64,000 bases of DNA. It comes from Methanobacteriota archaeon (GTDB lineage: Archaea; Thermoplasmatota; Poseidoniia; Poseidoniales; Poseidoniaceae). Position 1 is the first letter of the stretch. Every line of letters begins with the position of its first letter. Below, piece after piece: positions 43,320 to 52,716 of this stretch. A program made the position numbers and the translations under genes. The notes under the pieces were generated by a model. That model saw nothing but the letters and a program-made list of their open reading frames with translations, had not been told where the DNA came from and ran no database searches. Location of the stretch: contig PBGP02000009.1 in assembly GCA_002720095.2 (NCBI GenBank), forward strand, positions 1 to 64,000. The letters run 5' to 3'.

Positions 43320-44321
43320 TTGGACATGGATCAAAGATTGAAAGCAAAGTTACAGCAGCAAAGATATCATTTAGTTGGTGAACATGGAGGAGTAAAAGTT
43401 TGCCATTGGACAAAAGAGTCATTACTCAGAGATCGATCCTGCTATAAAGGAAAATTTTACGGTGTAAAAAGTCACAATTGTTTACAAATGTCGCCTGTAG
43501 TTGATCAGTGTAATTTAGCTTGCACTTATTGTTGGAGAGAACCTCATATGGATACTTTAGGATTGAAAGATCAAGATCCTTTAGATATGCTTTATGAAAG
43601 TGTTAGAGCACAAAGAAGGTTATTGTCTGGATTTGGGGGGAATGATAAAGTTAACAAAGAAAAATTTCTAGACGCCCAAAACCCTAAGCATGTAGCCATT
43701 TCTCTAAATGGAGAGCCAACATTATACAGAAGATTGGGAGAATACATCGACGAATGTCATAAACATGGAATGACTACAATGTTGGTTACTAATGGTACAT
43801 TACCCAAAGTCTTGGAGAGGTTAGATCCTTTACCTACACAGTTATATGTAAGTATTGACGCCCCAAATAAGGAGGTTTTTGATAGGATTTGTAGACCAAA
43901 ATGGAATAATGGTGTTTGGGAAAAATTAGAGAAAACCATCGATTTATTACCAAGCCTAGATACAAGAATAGTTGCCAGACATACTTTGATAAAAGGAGAA
44001 AATATGTTCGGTTATGAAAAAGAATACGCGAGATTAGATGAAAGAGCGAATCCCGATTGGATTGAAGCAAAGGGGTATGTTCATGTTGGAAATTCTCAGA
44101 ACAACTTAGACATCACAAATATGCCCTATCATGACGAAATAATACAGTTTTCATCCAAGTTAGCTGAATTGACAGGACTTAAAATTTTAGATGACTCCAA
44201 ACCGAGTAGAGTTGCTTTAATTGGAAAGAAAAAAGTTCCATTACCAATTCCTGAAATAGTCAAAGAATTCCCAAAAGATTTAGGGATCGCTCCTCCGATA
44301 AAACATCTACCTCTTCTATAA
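43320..44321 (+). CDS. taw1: 4-demethylwyosine synthase (Taw1)
   Basis: Taw1 is a radical SAM enzyme that builds the imidazopurine ring of wyosine at G37 of tRNA-Phe, using pyruvate. The 333-residue protein has the N-terminal cluster cysteines at 28, 41 and 54 (CX12CX12C, the Taw1/TYW1 spacing) and the radical SAM CxxxCxxC at 64, 68 and 71 (CNLACTYCW). The remainder has the SLNGEPTLYRR and YVSIDAPN blocks of the family. The start may be TTG (43320, eight bases after AAGGA) or ATG (43326). Taw2 for the later step is at 33773. Tail-to-tail with the GT4 gene without a gap. Confidence 0.95.
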   Translation: MDMDQRLKAKLQQQRYHLVGEHGGVKVCHWTKESLLRDRSCYKGKFYGVKSHNCLQMSPVVDQCNLACTYCWREPHMDTLGLKDQDPLDMLYESVRAQRRLLSGFGGNDKVNKEKFLDAQNPKHVAISLNGEPTLYRRLGEYIDECHKHGMTTMLVTNGTLPKVLERLDPLPTQLYVSIDAPNKEVFDRICRPKWNNGVWEKLEKTIDLLPSLDTRIVARHTLIKGENMFGYEKEYARLDERANPDWIEAKGYVHVGNSQNNLDITNMPYHDEIIQFSSKLAELTGLKILDDSKPSRVALIGKKKVPLPIPEIVKEFPKDLGIAPPIKHLPLL

Positions 44322-45680
44322 TCACGCAGGATCTAATCCTGGAAGAATATTTATTGTGGGATCAATTTTAACATTCACTCCTAATTTCTTCATAGCTCTT
44401 GCAATGGACTCAGATTGAAATTTAGACGTCCACCTTTCTTCAATTCTTTTCCTTCCATTTTCAGACCATTTTTTCCTATTAGACTCTATCTTAGCTTGAA
44501 GAATTGCATTTCCCCATTTTTCTAAATTCTTATTTGAATTAGGCCATGGCAATCTTTTACCATTTAAATTGTCGGTAATTGTGTGGGTGAATCCAGCTTC
44601 ATCAACCACCAACGCAGGAGTTCCAACTAGAATAGCTTCCATCGGCGTAAGTCCAAAACCTTCACCATGAGCAATCCCAATTAATGCTGTAGCATTACGA
44701 ATTAATGCAGTAATTTCTACATTTGAAATTCTTGGCATAACAATTAGTTCAGCAGATATTCTCCGTGCCTCTTTTTTTAATTCAATGGTATTCCCTCCAC
44801 CAACGTGGACCAATGGTAATTTTGAATGGTTTGCAATTCTTAAAGCGTCCAAACTGGCTTTCATATAACTAGCTCTACCAACTGTAATAAGATATTCTCC
44901 AGTTGGTTTATGTTCAAACTGCTCCCATGCATTCAATTCAAGTGCTGATGGTTTTTCTGTCCATAAGTTCGTATTTACAGCAGGCCACAAAACACCAACA
45001 CCTCCTGATCTTTTATCTTCATCTCTTGAAGGATAATTCCCAGCTAATGAATCGTTTTCTATAACATTCCAACCGTGTGCTTTTGCCAAACGTTTAGCAC
45101 TTGTGGGTGTATTTGAAGAGATGGAAGTATTGGGACGATTCCATAATATTGTATGCCACTTCTTATCCCATTTTCTATGATAACTAAGCATAATTTTTGT
45201 TAGCCACATGGGTCTAATTGGTTTGGCATTTAATTTTCTGTGTAATACATCATCATGTAATCCTCTATGCATTTCAATAAGATAAGCATGTAGTGGAATG
45301 TGATCAGGAATAATTGATAACATTTCTAATGAACCAGATGCAGAAATAAGAATTGCATCAGCACTATCAATAGTATTTTTTAAATTGTTATTTTCTATAT
45401 CTTCAACGAGTATTTTCCATTCTTTTAGCTGAGATTTACCCGTTTTTGCAGTAATCTCATTAAATCCTCCAGTCGGGTTTATCCATGGTTTTTTAGGAGT
45501 AATTAATGGAACATTATTCTCATCCAAGAAATCACAAACTTCTTGTGGTGCATTAAGAGTTACAAATGTGATATTCCATTTCTCTTTATGTGCTGGAATT
45601 GCAGTAAGAATTTCTCTTTGCGCCCCCCCTAGTGGAGACATATCATTATGAAACCAAACTAAAGACGGTAATTCTTCCAT
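44322..45680 (-). CDS. GT4-family glycosyltransferase
   Basis: The 452-residue protein has a GT-B fold. The N-terminal domain opens with SLVWFHNDMSPLGGAQREIL, a variant of the usual GG loop, and the C-terminal domain has YLITVGRASYMKASLDAL and AHGEGFGLTPMEAILVGTPALV with the E-x7-E donor motif. The tail is basic and helical. A near-perfect GAGGAGATATC lies before the ATG. It sits 10 bases after the next GT4 gene on the same strand, so the two form an operon, likely for one glycan. Acceptor and sugar unknown. Confidence 0.9.
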   Translation of the reverse strand: MEELPSLVWFHNDMSPLGGAQREILTAIPAHKEKWNITFVTLNAPQEVCDFLDENNVPLITPKKPWINPTGGFNEITAKTGKSQLKEWKILVEDIENNNLKNTIDSADAILISASGSLEMLSIIPDHIPLHAYLIEMHRGLHDDVLHRKLNAKPIRPMWLTKIMLSYHRKWDKKWHTILWNRPNTSISSNTPTSAKRLAKAHGWNVIENDSLAGNYPSRDEDKRSGGVGVLWPAVNTNLWTEKPSALELNAWEQFEHKPTGEYLITVGRASYMKASLDALRIANHSKLPLVHVGGGNTIELKKEARRISAELIVMPRISNVEITALIRNATALIGIAHGEGFGLTPMEAILVGTPALVVDEAGFTHTITDNLNGKRLPWPNSNKNLEKWGNAILQAKIESNRKKWSENGRKRIEERWTSKFQSESIARAMKKLGVNVKIDPTINILPGLDPA

Positions 45681-45690
45681 GATATCTCCT

Positions 45691-46851
45691 CTATTTTATT
45701 AATATTTTATTATATAATTCAAGAATTTTTTTGGTGACATTTTTCCAAAGGTATTTTTCCGCTGCAATATTTCCTGCCTGTCCCCATTCTTTGAGTTGTT
45801 TTTTTGATGTTAAAACTAATTCATTCATTACTTTTGATAGCTGAATATCAGATTCAGAATTAAATGACAATCCACATTTTGAATTATCCACTAATTCACC
45901 CAGTCCATTAACATCAGACATGATTACAGGCAATTTGTTATGCATTGCTTCTAGTAGAACGGTTGGCAAGCCTTCAAATCTAGAAGGGATTACAATACCC
46001 GTAGAATTTTCAAACAACCATTGTTTTTCTTGTTCAGAAACAACACCAAGAACATGAATTTGATTTGAAAATTTGATTTCATTTACCCTATTATCTAACC
46101 ATTCCTTTAATTCACCTTTCCCAGCGATTATTAAGTCAAAATCAGGCTTTGAATTTAGACTTGAGATTTCCCAAGCCTTCAGAAGAACATCCAATCCTTT
46201 TTGTTCTGACAACCGTCCAATAAAAGTTAATGTTGGGCGCTCCTCAACATTATTTGATAAATTCGAAGGCCTAATTGCAGAATCTGTGATTGGTACAAAT
46301 CCGTTTGGAATAATATCAATATCTCCCTTTACACCTTTTTTTCTTAATAGATTTTCAAAAAATGATGTTAGAACAATTTTTCCATTTGAAGAATGCAAAG
46401 TTTTTCTTCCTTGCATAGCCCATCTTATTTTTTTAATTAGATTTGCAATAAATCCATGTTTAATATAATCATTATGATATGTAGTAACAATTGGTTTGTT
46501 TTGTTTTTTTGCTCTTTTCAAAACTTGACGAATTAATGTGGGTAATGTATCATGTAAATGAATTAAATCAAATTCATCAATACTTAGATGATTTGTTGAT
46601 ACAACAGGATCTACTCCCCCAAGGATTCTTTTTGGAATTAATCTAATAACATTAATTCCCCCTCTTTGGAATTTCTTTTCATCATGTTCAGGCACATCAG
46701 CACACCATACAGTGACTTCATGTCCCATTTTTACCAATTCTCTACCTATGTGTTCTACATGTTGATTTCCGCCACCAATATGTGGCCAAAACCATACGTG
46801 AACAAGCAAGATATTTAATTTGGAATCGGCATCATAAATGGTCTTGCTCAT
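45691..46851 (-). CDS. GT4-family glycosyltransferase
   Basis: The 386-residue protein has GT-B signatures: ILLVHVWFWPHIGGGNQHVEHIG, LTFIGRLSEQKGLDVLL and SRFEGLPTVLLEAMHNKLPVI with the E-x7-E motif. It is the first gene of the two-GT operon. The start codon lies inside an 18-base inverted repeat (46847-46864), which could hide the ribosome site. Donor, acceptor and pathway unknown. The neighbouring small charged protein is upstream by 38 bases on the same strand. Confidence 0.9.
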   Translation of the reverse strand: MSKTIYDADSKLNILLVHVWFWPHIGGGNQHVEHIGRELVKMGHEVTVWCADVPEHDEKKFQRGGINVIRLIPKRILGGVDPVVSTNHLSIDEFDLIHLHDTLPTLIRQVLKRAKKQNKPIVTTYHNDYIKHGFIANLIKKIRWAMQGRKTLHSSNGKIVLTSFFENLLRKKGVKGDIDIIPNGFVPITDSAIRPSNLSNNVEERPTLTFIGRLSEQKGLDVLLKAWEISSLNSKPDFDLIIAGKGELKEWLDNRVNEIKFSNQIHVLGVVSEQEKQWLFENSTGIVIPSRFEGLPTVLLEAMHNKLPVIMSDVNGLGELVDNSKCGLSFNSESDIQLSKVMNELVLTSKKQLKEWGQAGNIAAEKYLWKNVTKKILELYNKILIK

Positions 46852-46864
46852 GCCTCGGCATGAG
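46847..46864 (-). promoter_or_regulatory. Inverted repeat enclosing a glycosyltransferase start codon
   Basis: The plus strand reads CTCATGCC, TC, GGCATGAG, a perfect 8-bp inverted repeat. On the minus-strand mRNA the 3' arm contains the start codon of the GT4 gene, with the preceding GAGGC in the loop. A stem of 7 bp with a CGAG tetraloop could reduce translation, or the palindrome could be an operator. Confidence 0.35.
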
Positions 46865-46889
46865 AATCATTTACTAATCTATTGTTCTA

Positions 46890-47087
46890 TTATTTTTCCT
46901 TTTTTCCTAAGAATTTACTTTTCATTTCATCAATTTTCTTCTCGGCATTTTTCCTTGTTTGATTGACAACATACTCAGTAGCTTTTGCCTTAGCTTGATT
47001 CTTTGCATTGTTTATAGCTCCACCCGCTGCTTTGGAAGCGTTATCTGCAGCTTTTTTCAAAAACCCTTTCTTTTTTTCTTCTGTCAT
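46890..47087 (-). CDS. Small Lys/Ala-rich helical protein
   Basis: This 65-residue protein is Lys, Ala, Asn and Glu rich (GFLKKAADNASKAAGG, INNAKNQAKAKATEYV, MKSKFLGKKEK) and is predicted wholly helical, amphipathic and basic. It has no cysteines and no membrane helix. It resembles late-embryogenesis or chaperone-like hydrophilic helices, and similar small Lys/Ala-rich proteins are common in this lineage. Reading frame and codon use look genuine, but a role cannot be assigned. Confidence 0.55.
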   Translation of the reverse strand: MTEEKKKGFLKKAADNASKAAGGAINNAKNQAKAKATEYVVNQTRKNAEKKIDEMKSKFLGKKEK

Positions 47088-47178
47088 GATTCCGTGAATA
47101 TTATCAGACTAATTATTCTATTGATTATTTAAACTTTCAAGCGTTTAGTTCATCTAACACCTATTTCTCGGCCAGCAT

Positions 47179-49239
47179 ATGGAGCCAATTGAATCGGTTG
47201 CTTTAGTCGGAGCGGGGACAATGGGAAGTGGAGTAGCTCAAAAGGCAGCTCAAGAAGGATTTCGAGTACAATTAATTGATAGAGATATACAATCAACAGA
47301 GCGAGGAATTCAAATGATTAGCTCTACACTTGGAGAAGCAGTAGAACGCAGAATAATGACCCAAGAAAAAGTAGAGGAAGTTCTGAGTAATGTGATTCCA
47401 GTTGTGAACACGGAGAATGTTGATGTAGCCACAGATATTGTAATTGAGGCCGTATTTGAGGATTTCGAAGTTAAATCATCAGTTTTTGAGGCTATTGATA
47501 AAAGTTGTGCAGAACATACAGTTATTGCTACAAACACTTCGTCCCTTTCGGTAAATAAATTATCTAAATCTACCAATAGACCAGATAAATTCATAGGTTT
47601 ACATTTTTTCTATCATCCTGCTAAAAATAGGTTGGTTGAGATTATCCCAGGTGATGAAACTAGTTCAGAGACTCTAGAACGTGTTGAGCAATTCTGTAAA
47701 AGAATCGGCAAAGTACCGATAATCTGCAAGGATAAACCAGGTTTTGTTGTGAATAGGTTTTTTGTACCTTGGTTAAATGAGGCTGTATTAATTCTTGAAG
47801 ATGGGTTGGGTACCCCAGAACAAATCGATTTAATAGCAAAAGAAGTTTTTGAAATTGGGATGGGTCCGTTTGCATTAATGAATGCTACGGGATTACCTAT
47901 CGCATTACACTCCTCAGATTATCTATCTGAGCAATTGAATACCCCGCGTTTTAAAGGTGCTTCACTATTGAGGAAAACAGTAAACTCAGGTAATAAATGG
48001 GTTATTGAAGAAACAGGCGAATCTACTGATAACTATGAGGCCATTAAAAATAGATTATTAGGAGTTACATTTTTGGTCGCAGCTCAAATTGTGCAGGAAA
48101 ATATTTGTAAATTAGAAGATGTAGATTGTGGAGCTAAAGTAGGACTAAGGTGGCAGAAAGGGCCGTTTGAATTAATGAACAATTTGGGAATTAAAGAAAG
48201 TTGTCAAATTGTTAGAGAGTATTCAGCTATTGCTGGAAAAGGTTTACAGATTCCAGTTCTCTTGGAAAATAGGACCGAAGAATTTGCTTTTGAGCTCGTA
48301 GAAGTAAAGATGCAGGGTAGTATAGCCAGAGTTAAAATCAACCGTCCAGATGTAATGAATGCGCTTAATGTAACAGTTGTTAAACAGTTGACCAAAATTA
48401 TGGAAGATTTAAACCACAATAAAGACGTAACTACGATAGTTTTTGAAGGTGCAGGCAAAGCTTTCATTGCGGGAGCGGACGTGAAATTCTTTGTAGAAAA
48501 ATTAAGAGAAGACAATTTCAAAAGGATTTATGATTTTACAGAATCAGGACATGAATTATTAAATCTTATAGAAAAATCACAGAAGACAACAATTGCATTA
48601 ACTACTGGAATTACCTATGGAGGGGGATTAGAATTCGCTTTATCGTGTGATTACAGAATCGGGTCCAAAAAGACAGAATTTAGATTTCCAGAAACAGGGA
48701 TTGGTATATATCCTGGTTTAGGAGGTACTCAAAGAATGTCTCGTATAGTAGGTGTTGAGATTGCCAGATGGGCAATTTTAGCAGGTAACAAAATTAATGG
48801 AGAGTTTTCAAAACAATTAGGAATAATTGATGAATTCTCCAGTGAAACTGAGGTTGAAAATTGTGTTCTGAAGTTAGCTGGGTTTGAAAAATCCGAAAAT
48901 AAGTTTAGAGGTAAACCATTTCATATAACCACAGAAATTGAAACTATAATGAGATTTTATGGTGACAATGCTTTGTCAGAAGTACTTTCTGGTAGAACCC
49001 CAGTCGGATTCGACGCGGAAGATCCATTTGTTGTTAGCCAATTAAAGAGCCTTTCACGGAAAGCACCTATTGCTATTAAAATGGCCAGTCAGTTGATAAA
49101 TGAGAGTACTAAAACTAATCTAGACGCTGGTTTACAACTAGAATTAGACCGATTAGAAACAATATTTTCAACAAAGGACGCTTTAGAAGGATTAAGTGCA
49201 TTGGTTGAATCGAGAAGACCGAGCTATCAGAACCAATAA
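47179..49239 (+). CDS. 3-hydroxyacyl-CoA dehydrogenase/enoyl-CoA hydratase fusion
   Basis: The enzyme carries out two steps of fatty acid beta-oxidation: hydration of the enoyl-CoA and oxidation of the 3-hydroxyacyl-CoA. The 686-residue protein has the dehydrogenase first (NAD site VGAGTMGSGVAQKAA, about 9-23, and GLHFFYHPAKNRLVEII, KDKPGFVVNRFF, about 135-200), then a crotonase domain from about 375 with the oxyanion-hole segments GAGKAFIAGADVKFF and GGGLEFALSCDYRIG and the ETGIGIYPGLGGTQR loop. This order is opposite to bacterial FadB/FadJ and typical of archaeal fusions. A TATA-like TATTTAAAC near 47125 precedes it. Cytosolic. Confidence 0.95.
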   Translation: MEPIESVALVGAGTMGSGVAQKAAQEGFRVQLIDRDIQSTERGIQMISSTLGEAVERRIMTQEKVEEVLSNVIPVVNTENVDVATDIVIEAVFEDFEVKSSVFEAIDKSCAEHTVIATNTSSLSVNKLSKSTNRPDKFIGLHFFYHPAKNRLVEIIPGDETSSETLERVEQFCKRIGKVPIICKDKPGFVVNRFFVPWLNEAVLILEDGLGTPEQIDLIAKEVFEIGMGPFALMNATGLPIALHSSDYLSEQLNTPRFKGASLLRKTVNSGNKWVIEETGESTDNYEAIKNRLLGVTFLVAAQIVQENICKLEDVDCGAKVGLRWQKGPFELMNNLGIKESCQIVREYSAIAGKGLQIPVLLENRTEEFAFELVEVKMQGSIARVKINRPDVMNALNVTVVKQLTKIMEDLNHNKDVTTIVFEGAGKAFIAGADVKFFVEKLREDNFKRIYDFTESGHELLNLIEKSQKTTIALTTGITYGGGLEFALSCDYRIGSKKTEFRFPETGIGIYPGLGGTQRMSRIVGVEIARWAILAGNKINGEFSKQLGIIDEFSSETEVENCVLKLAGFEKSENKFRGKPFHITTEIETIMRFYGDNALSEVLSGRTPVGFDAEDPFVVSQLKSLSRKAPIAIKMASQLINESTKTNLDAGLQLELDRLETIFSTKDALEGLSALVESRRPSYQNQ

Positions 49240-49299
49240 ATTGATTGAATAAGGTTTATATTTTACACCAAATGTTGCATAGACAATTAGGTGAATTTA

Positions 49300-49755
49300 A
49301 TGGAACAACCTTCACTTCCTTTGCCCACAATAACTGTCGCAGATGTTGAAAAAAAAATTGAAGAGGTAATTAAAATCGGAACAGAAATTCGTTCAAAATT
49401 AGGTAGTAGGAATAACGAACCAGAATGGGGAGAAAAATGGGAGGTTAATGCTGCTGTTAATTCCTTGAATATTCTTTCAGGAAAGTGGACAATTGAAATT
49501 ATGTCTGCTCTCTATATCACGGGCGAGAAAAGATTTAATGATTTAAAACATCTTTTACAAGGCATTTCGAGCAGAACTTTGTCAGATAAACTAAAACTTC
49601 TGATTGCTAACGATTATGTTAAACGTGAAGTTTCTTCAGGACCTCCCGTAAAGGTAAGATATGTATTAACTGAATATGGAATGAATATCGGTAAACTGTT
49701 TAGTCCTATCGTTGGATATATTAAGATAAACAGCGGAATGATAAAAAAAGTTTAA
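49300..49755 (+). CDS. HxlR-family winged-helix regulator
   Basis: The 151-residue protein has a HxlR domain: ILSGKWTIEIMSALYITGEKRFNDLKHLL, then GISSRTLSDKLKLLIANDYVKREV and the wing YVLTEYG. The N-terminal extension is about 45 residues, longer than usual. The start at 49300 follows AGGTGA at 6 bases, which beats the in-frame GTG at 49291. HxlR regulators often sense thiols, aldehydes or redox state, but no cysteine is present here, so redox sensing is unlikely. It follows the beta-oxidation fusion by 60 bases and may regulate it (inference). Confidence 0.9.
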   Translation: MEQPSLPLPTITVADVEKKIEEVIKIGTEIRSKLGSRNNEPEWGEKWEVNAAVNSLNILSGKWTIEIMSALYITGEKRFNDLKHLLQGISSRTLSDKLKLLIANDYVKREVSSGPPVKVRYVLTEYGMNIGKLFSPIVGYIKINSGMIKKV

Positions 49756-49808
49756 TCACTAATCATATAGCCAACAGATTAAAGTCCTAAGTGGTTTAAA
49801 ACAGCACA

Positions 49809-50510
49809 ATGGCGTTAATTGAGCAGGCTGTGAGAAATCATCCATATTCCTTGGGTTTGTTAGCTTCTGTTTGTGGTTTTTTTACTGGTTTTGGTGTATT
49901 AATTGTTTCCTTAATACCATTTTCTAGTACAAAAGGGATATTTTTTACAGGTATTGTTTCCAATAATAAAAAATATAATATTGAGCATCCGTTAAGAAAT
50001 AAAATCCTAGAAATTCTCTCAGAAAAGCCTGGCCTATGTTACCGTGAATTGCAAAAAGAATTAAATGCTGCTAATGGTACATTAAGACATCATATTTCTG
50101 TTTTGAAAACTCAGCGTAGTCTGACTATTGTTAGGGTAAATGGCAGAACTTGTCACTATGCAGGTGCTCCAAGTCAAATTAAAATACTCCGTTCAATGGG
50201 TGTTGAAGATGATTCAAGAGCCGCATCGCTAATGCCAGTAGGCTTATCTGAGGCTCAAAAATTAATCATAAACGAATTAAGATCATTGAATCTTCCTCAA
50301 TCACAAGCAGAATTAGGAAGAAGAATTGGAAGAACCAGAGCAACGGTTCATTCTGCAATTAAGGTTTTAAAAAATAGGGGTTTAATCTTAGAAGATAGGT
50401 TGGAATTAGCCCCTCATTTAGAAGACTTGTTTCAAGAAAGTTTAATTAGAAAAATTAGAAAAATCGACTATGAATGGAATGACGAACGTCATGAAACCTT
50501 GACAGTCTGA
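49809..50510 (+). CDS. Membrane-anchored protein with two winged-helix domains
   Basis: The 233-residue protein has an N-terminal hydrophobic hairpin or single helix (SLGLLASVCGFFTGFGVLIVSLI, about 14-37), then a winged helix (about 58-112, RNKILEILSEKPGLCYRELQKELNAANGTLRHHI) and a second winged helix (about 148-205, SQAELGRRIGRTRATVHSAIKVLKNRGLI). This looks like a membrane-bound transcription regulator, as known in archaea of this group. The role of the membrane part is unknown. It is one of three consecutive regulators. Confidence 0.8.
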   Translation: MALIEQAVRNHPYSLGLLASVCGFFTGFGVLIVSLIPFSSTKGIFFTGIVSNNKKYNIEHPLRNKILEILSEKPGLCYRELQKELNAANGTLRHHISVLKTQRSLTIVRVNGRTCHYAGAPSQIKILRSMGVEDDSRAASLMPVGLSEAQKLIINELRSLNLPQSQAELGRRIGRTRATVHSAIKVLKNRGLILEDRLELAPHLEDLFQESLIRKIRKIDYEWNDERHETLTV

Positions 50511-50584
50511 AAAATCATTGAAAGTCGAATAATTTATCATTTTTTAAGAAAATTTCTAAGTGCTAACTGTTAAAGGGTTATCTA

Positions 50585-51688
50585 ATGTTCAGTTTAAGGA
50601 TTGATGAAGTACCTTTGCCAGGTGCTGAAAGAGACAAGGAACAATTAATAGAATGGTTGGCAGAGAGTTTGAATTTAATTCGCAGAAAAAATGAAGAATC
50701 AAAAGGTAATCTAACAGGTCCTCCATTGTTTAGGATGTTAAATGACTATTTTTTATCTGAACCAAAAACAGGGTTTGAATCAATATTTTTAGCAGAATCA
50801 CTAGCAATTTCTCCTGCAACATTACATCATCATCTAGGTAGATTATTAGACTCTAGATTAGTTTCCAGTCATACACACAAGGGTGCAGGCTCAAGAATTT
50901 ATTTCTTAAGAACTGCTAGTATAACTGGGGCAATAGATTTAATGATTGATGAAGCCAAACAAATTTTGAACATTAGACTAAATCAAGCTGAGAAATGGAT
51001 GTCTCAGATTGATGCAGAAAATAGAATTGAATATCGAGATGAAACATTGAACCGAATTTGGATTCAGGAAATAGTTCCTCCTTCACAAAAGTTCGAATGT
51101 AGCGAACAGACTTTATGGATGGCAGATTTAGGATTATTAGGTGACAGACCAGGAAAATCATTACAACTGAATAATTTGCAATCAGAATTATGGACTTACA
51201 TGGCTAATGAATCGGGACCTAAATCTCTAGATGAGTTCGAAAAAACCTTTACTAATTATAATAAGTCAAAAATTCAGAGAGTATTAGAAATTTTTCGCCA
51301 TGCAGGCTTTTTTGAAAGAGTACCGCGATATGATCGTTTGGGCCATTCAATTTGGAATATGGTACAAACTCAAAATTTACGAAGAGGTGCCGATTGGTTA
51401 TTACATAAAGGTGGTTTAATCCGTCAGTTAGGAGAAAAAAAAGCGAATAAAATTATTGAGAAACTAGAAAAAAATAATTTGAAGATAATTGATATTGAAA
51501 ATTGTTTGAACACGATATCTAATGATGAATCAATGTTGTTGTTAAACTTGTTAGGTGGAAGACTCTCATTTGGTTATCAATGGACTGGAAAGAATTATTC
51601 TGAGATAGCTCAAGTAATTAAAGACAGAACTGATAGATCTTTAAGAAGAATTAGAAGAGTAGCCGAGTTGCTCCAAAAACAAATATGA
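50585..51688 (+). CDS. Multi-domain winged-helix regulator-like protein
   Basis: The 367-residue cytosolic protein has a winged helix near residues 55-115 (LAESLAISPATLHHHLGRLLDSRLVSSHTHKGAGSRIYFL), a middle region of unknown fold, a second helix-turn-helix-like segment (SKIQRVLEIFRHAGFFERVPRYD) near 220-245, and a C-terminal basic helical stretch (KDRTDRSLRRIRRVAELLQKQ). No ligand-binding domain was recognised. It follows the membrane-bound regulator by 74 bases and is followed by the Dus gene at 15 bases. It is probably an accessory transcription factor. Confidence 0.7.
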   Translation: MFSLRIDEVPLPGAERDKEQLIEWLAESLNLIRRKNEESKGNLTGPPLFRMLNDYFLSEPKTGFESIFLAESLAISPATLHHHLGRLLDSRLVSSHTHKGAGSRIYFLRTASITGAIDLMIDEAKQILNIRLNQAEKWMSQIDAENRIEYRDETLNRIWIQEIVPPSQKFECSEQTLWMADLGLLGDRPGKSLQLNNLQSELWTYMANESGPKSLDEFEKTFTNYNKSKIQRVLEIFRHAGFFERVPRYDRLGHSIWNMVQTQNLRRGADWLLHKGGLIRQLGEKKANKIIEKLEKNNLKIIDIENCLNTISNDESMLLLNLLGGRLSFGYQWTGKNYSEIAQVIKDRTDRSLRRIRRVAELLQKQI

Positions 51689-51703
51689 TTCTTGAGTGAT
51701 AAT

Positions 51704-52708
51704 ATGAAATACAAGTATAGCCCAATATTTCTTGCACCAATGGAAGGGGTCAGTGATTTAGCATTTAGAATCTTAGCTAGAGAATGTGGTGCAGACTTTA
51801 CAATTAGTGAATTTACTTCTTCAACTGCTTTAACTAGGGGTTCAGTTAAATCATGGACAAAAGTATCGACTCATTCATTAGAAAAACCATTTATTCCACA
51901 AATATTTGGTGGTGATATTTCTGAAATGGTTAAGGCTACTGAATTACTATGTACTAATAAATCAGTAGATGTGATTGATATTAATTTTGGTTGCCCAGCT
52001 CCGAAGGTCTGTAAAAACGAAGCAGGTGCAGCGTTATTAGGAAACCCTGAGAAATTAATCAATATGGTATCAGCCTGTATTAATGTGAGTGAGGTGCCAA
52101 TTTCTGCAAAACTAAGGTTAGGTACAGGAGTAGGTGAAGATACTGCATTGGAAATTTCTAAAAAATTAGAAGATATTGGAGTTGTAAGAATTTGTATACA
52201 TGGCAGGACATTGAAACAAGGTTACAGAGGAGAAGCTAATTGGTCAAAAATTTCTAAAATTGTTGAAGCAGTCTCAATTCCAGTTATTGCAAATGGAGAT
52301 ATTATTGATTCAACATCTGCGTCTGCATGTTTAGAGGAAACTGGTGCAGCAGGAATAATGATCGGGAGAGGTGCTATCGGCAATCCACATATTTTTTACA
52401 AAATCAAACAAGATTTAGGAATTATTAATTCTAACCCTCCATGGGTCTATGATAATGACGATTGGGTTAATTATGGAAATATTAAGCAGGATTTTATTGC
52501 ACGAAGTTGGTGTTGGAATAGGTATGTAGAGTTGATGAAAATCACTAACTCAGAAAATAAACAATCATTAAAAAGACATGCAATTTCATTTACTAAGCAT
52601 TTACCTGGAGGTTCTAAATTTAGAGGTTCTTTACAATTTATTAAAGATATTGACGAACTAACAAAGAAGGTCTCTTTATGGTTAAAAGAAGGGTCAGTAA
52701 ATAGTTAA
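51704..52708 (+). CDS. tRNA-dihydrouridine synthase (Dus family)
   Basis: Dus enzymes reduce uridine to dihydrouridine in tRNA with FMN and NADPH. The 334-residue protein has the FMN-binding LAPMEGVSDLAFR, the catalytic cysteine block INFGCPAPKVCKNEAGAALL, LRLGTGVGEDT, HGRTLKQGYRGEANW, PVIANGDI and IMIGRGAIGNP, and a C-terminal helical domain. The ATG at 51704 follows GAGTGAT, preferred to the TTG four codons upstream. The modified position in tRNA cannot be set from sequence. Convergent with rps2. Confidence 0.93.
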   Translation: MKYKYSPIFLAPMEGVSDLAFRILARECGADFTISEFTSSTALTRGSVKSWTKVSTHSLEKPFIPQIFGGDISEMVKATELLCTNKSVDVIDINFGCPAPKVCKNEAGAALLGNPEKLINMVSACINVSEVPISAKLRLGTGVGEDTALEISKKLEDIGVVRICIHGRTLKQGYRGEANWSKISKIVEAVSIPVIANGDIIDSTSASACLEETGAAGIMIGRGAIGNPHIFYKIKQDLGIINSNPPWVYDNDDWVNYGNIKQDFIARSWCWNRYVELMKITNSENKQSLKRHAISFTKHLPGGSKFRGSLQFIKDIDELTKKVSLWLKEGSVNS

Positions 52709-52716
52709 TATTTCAA

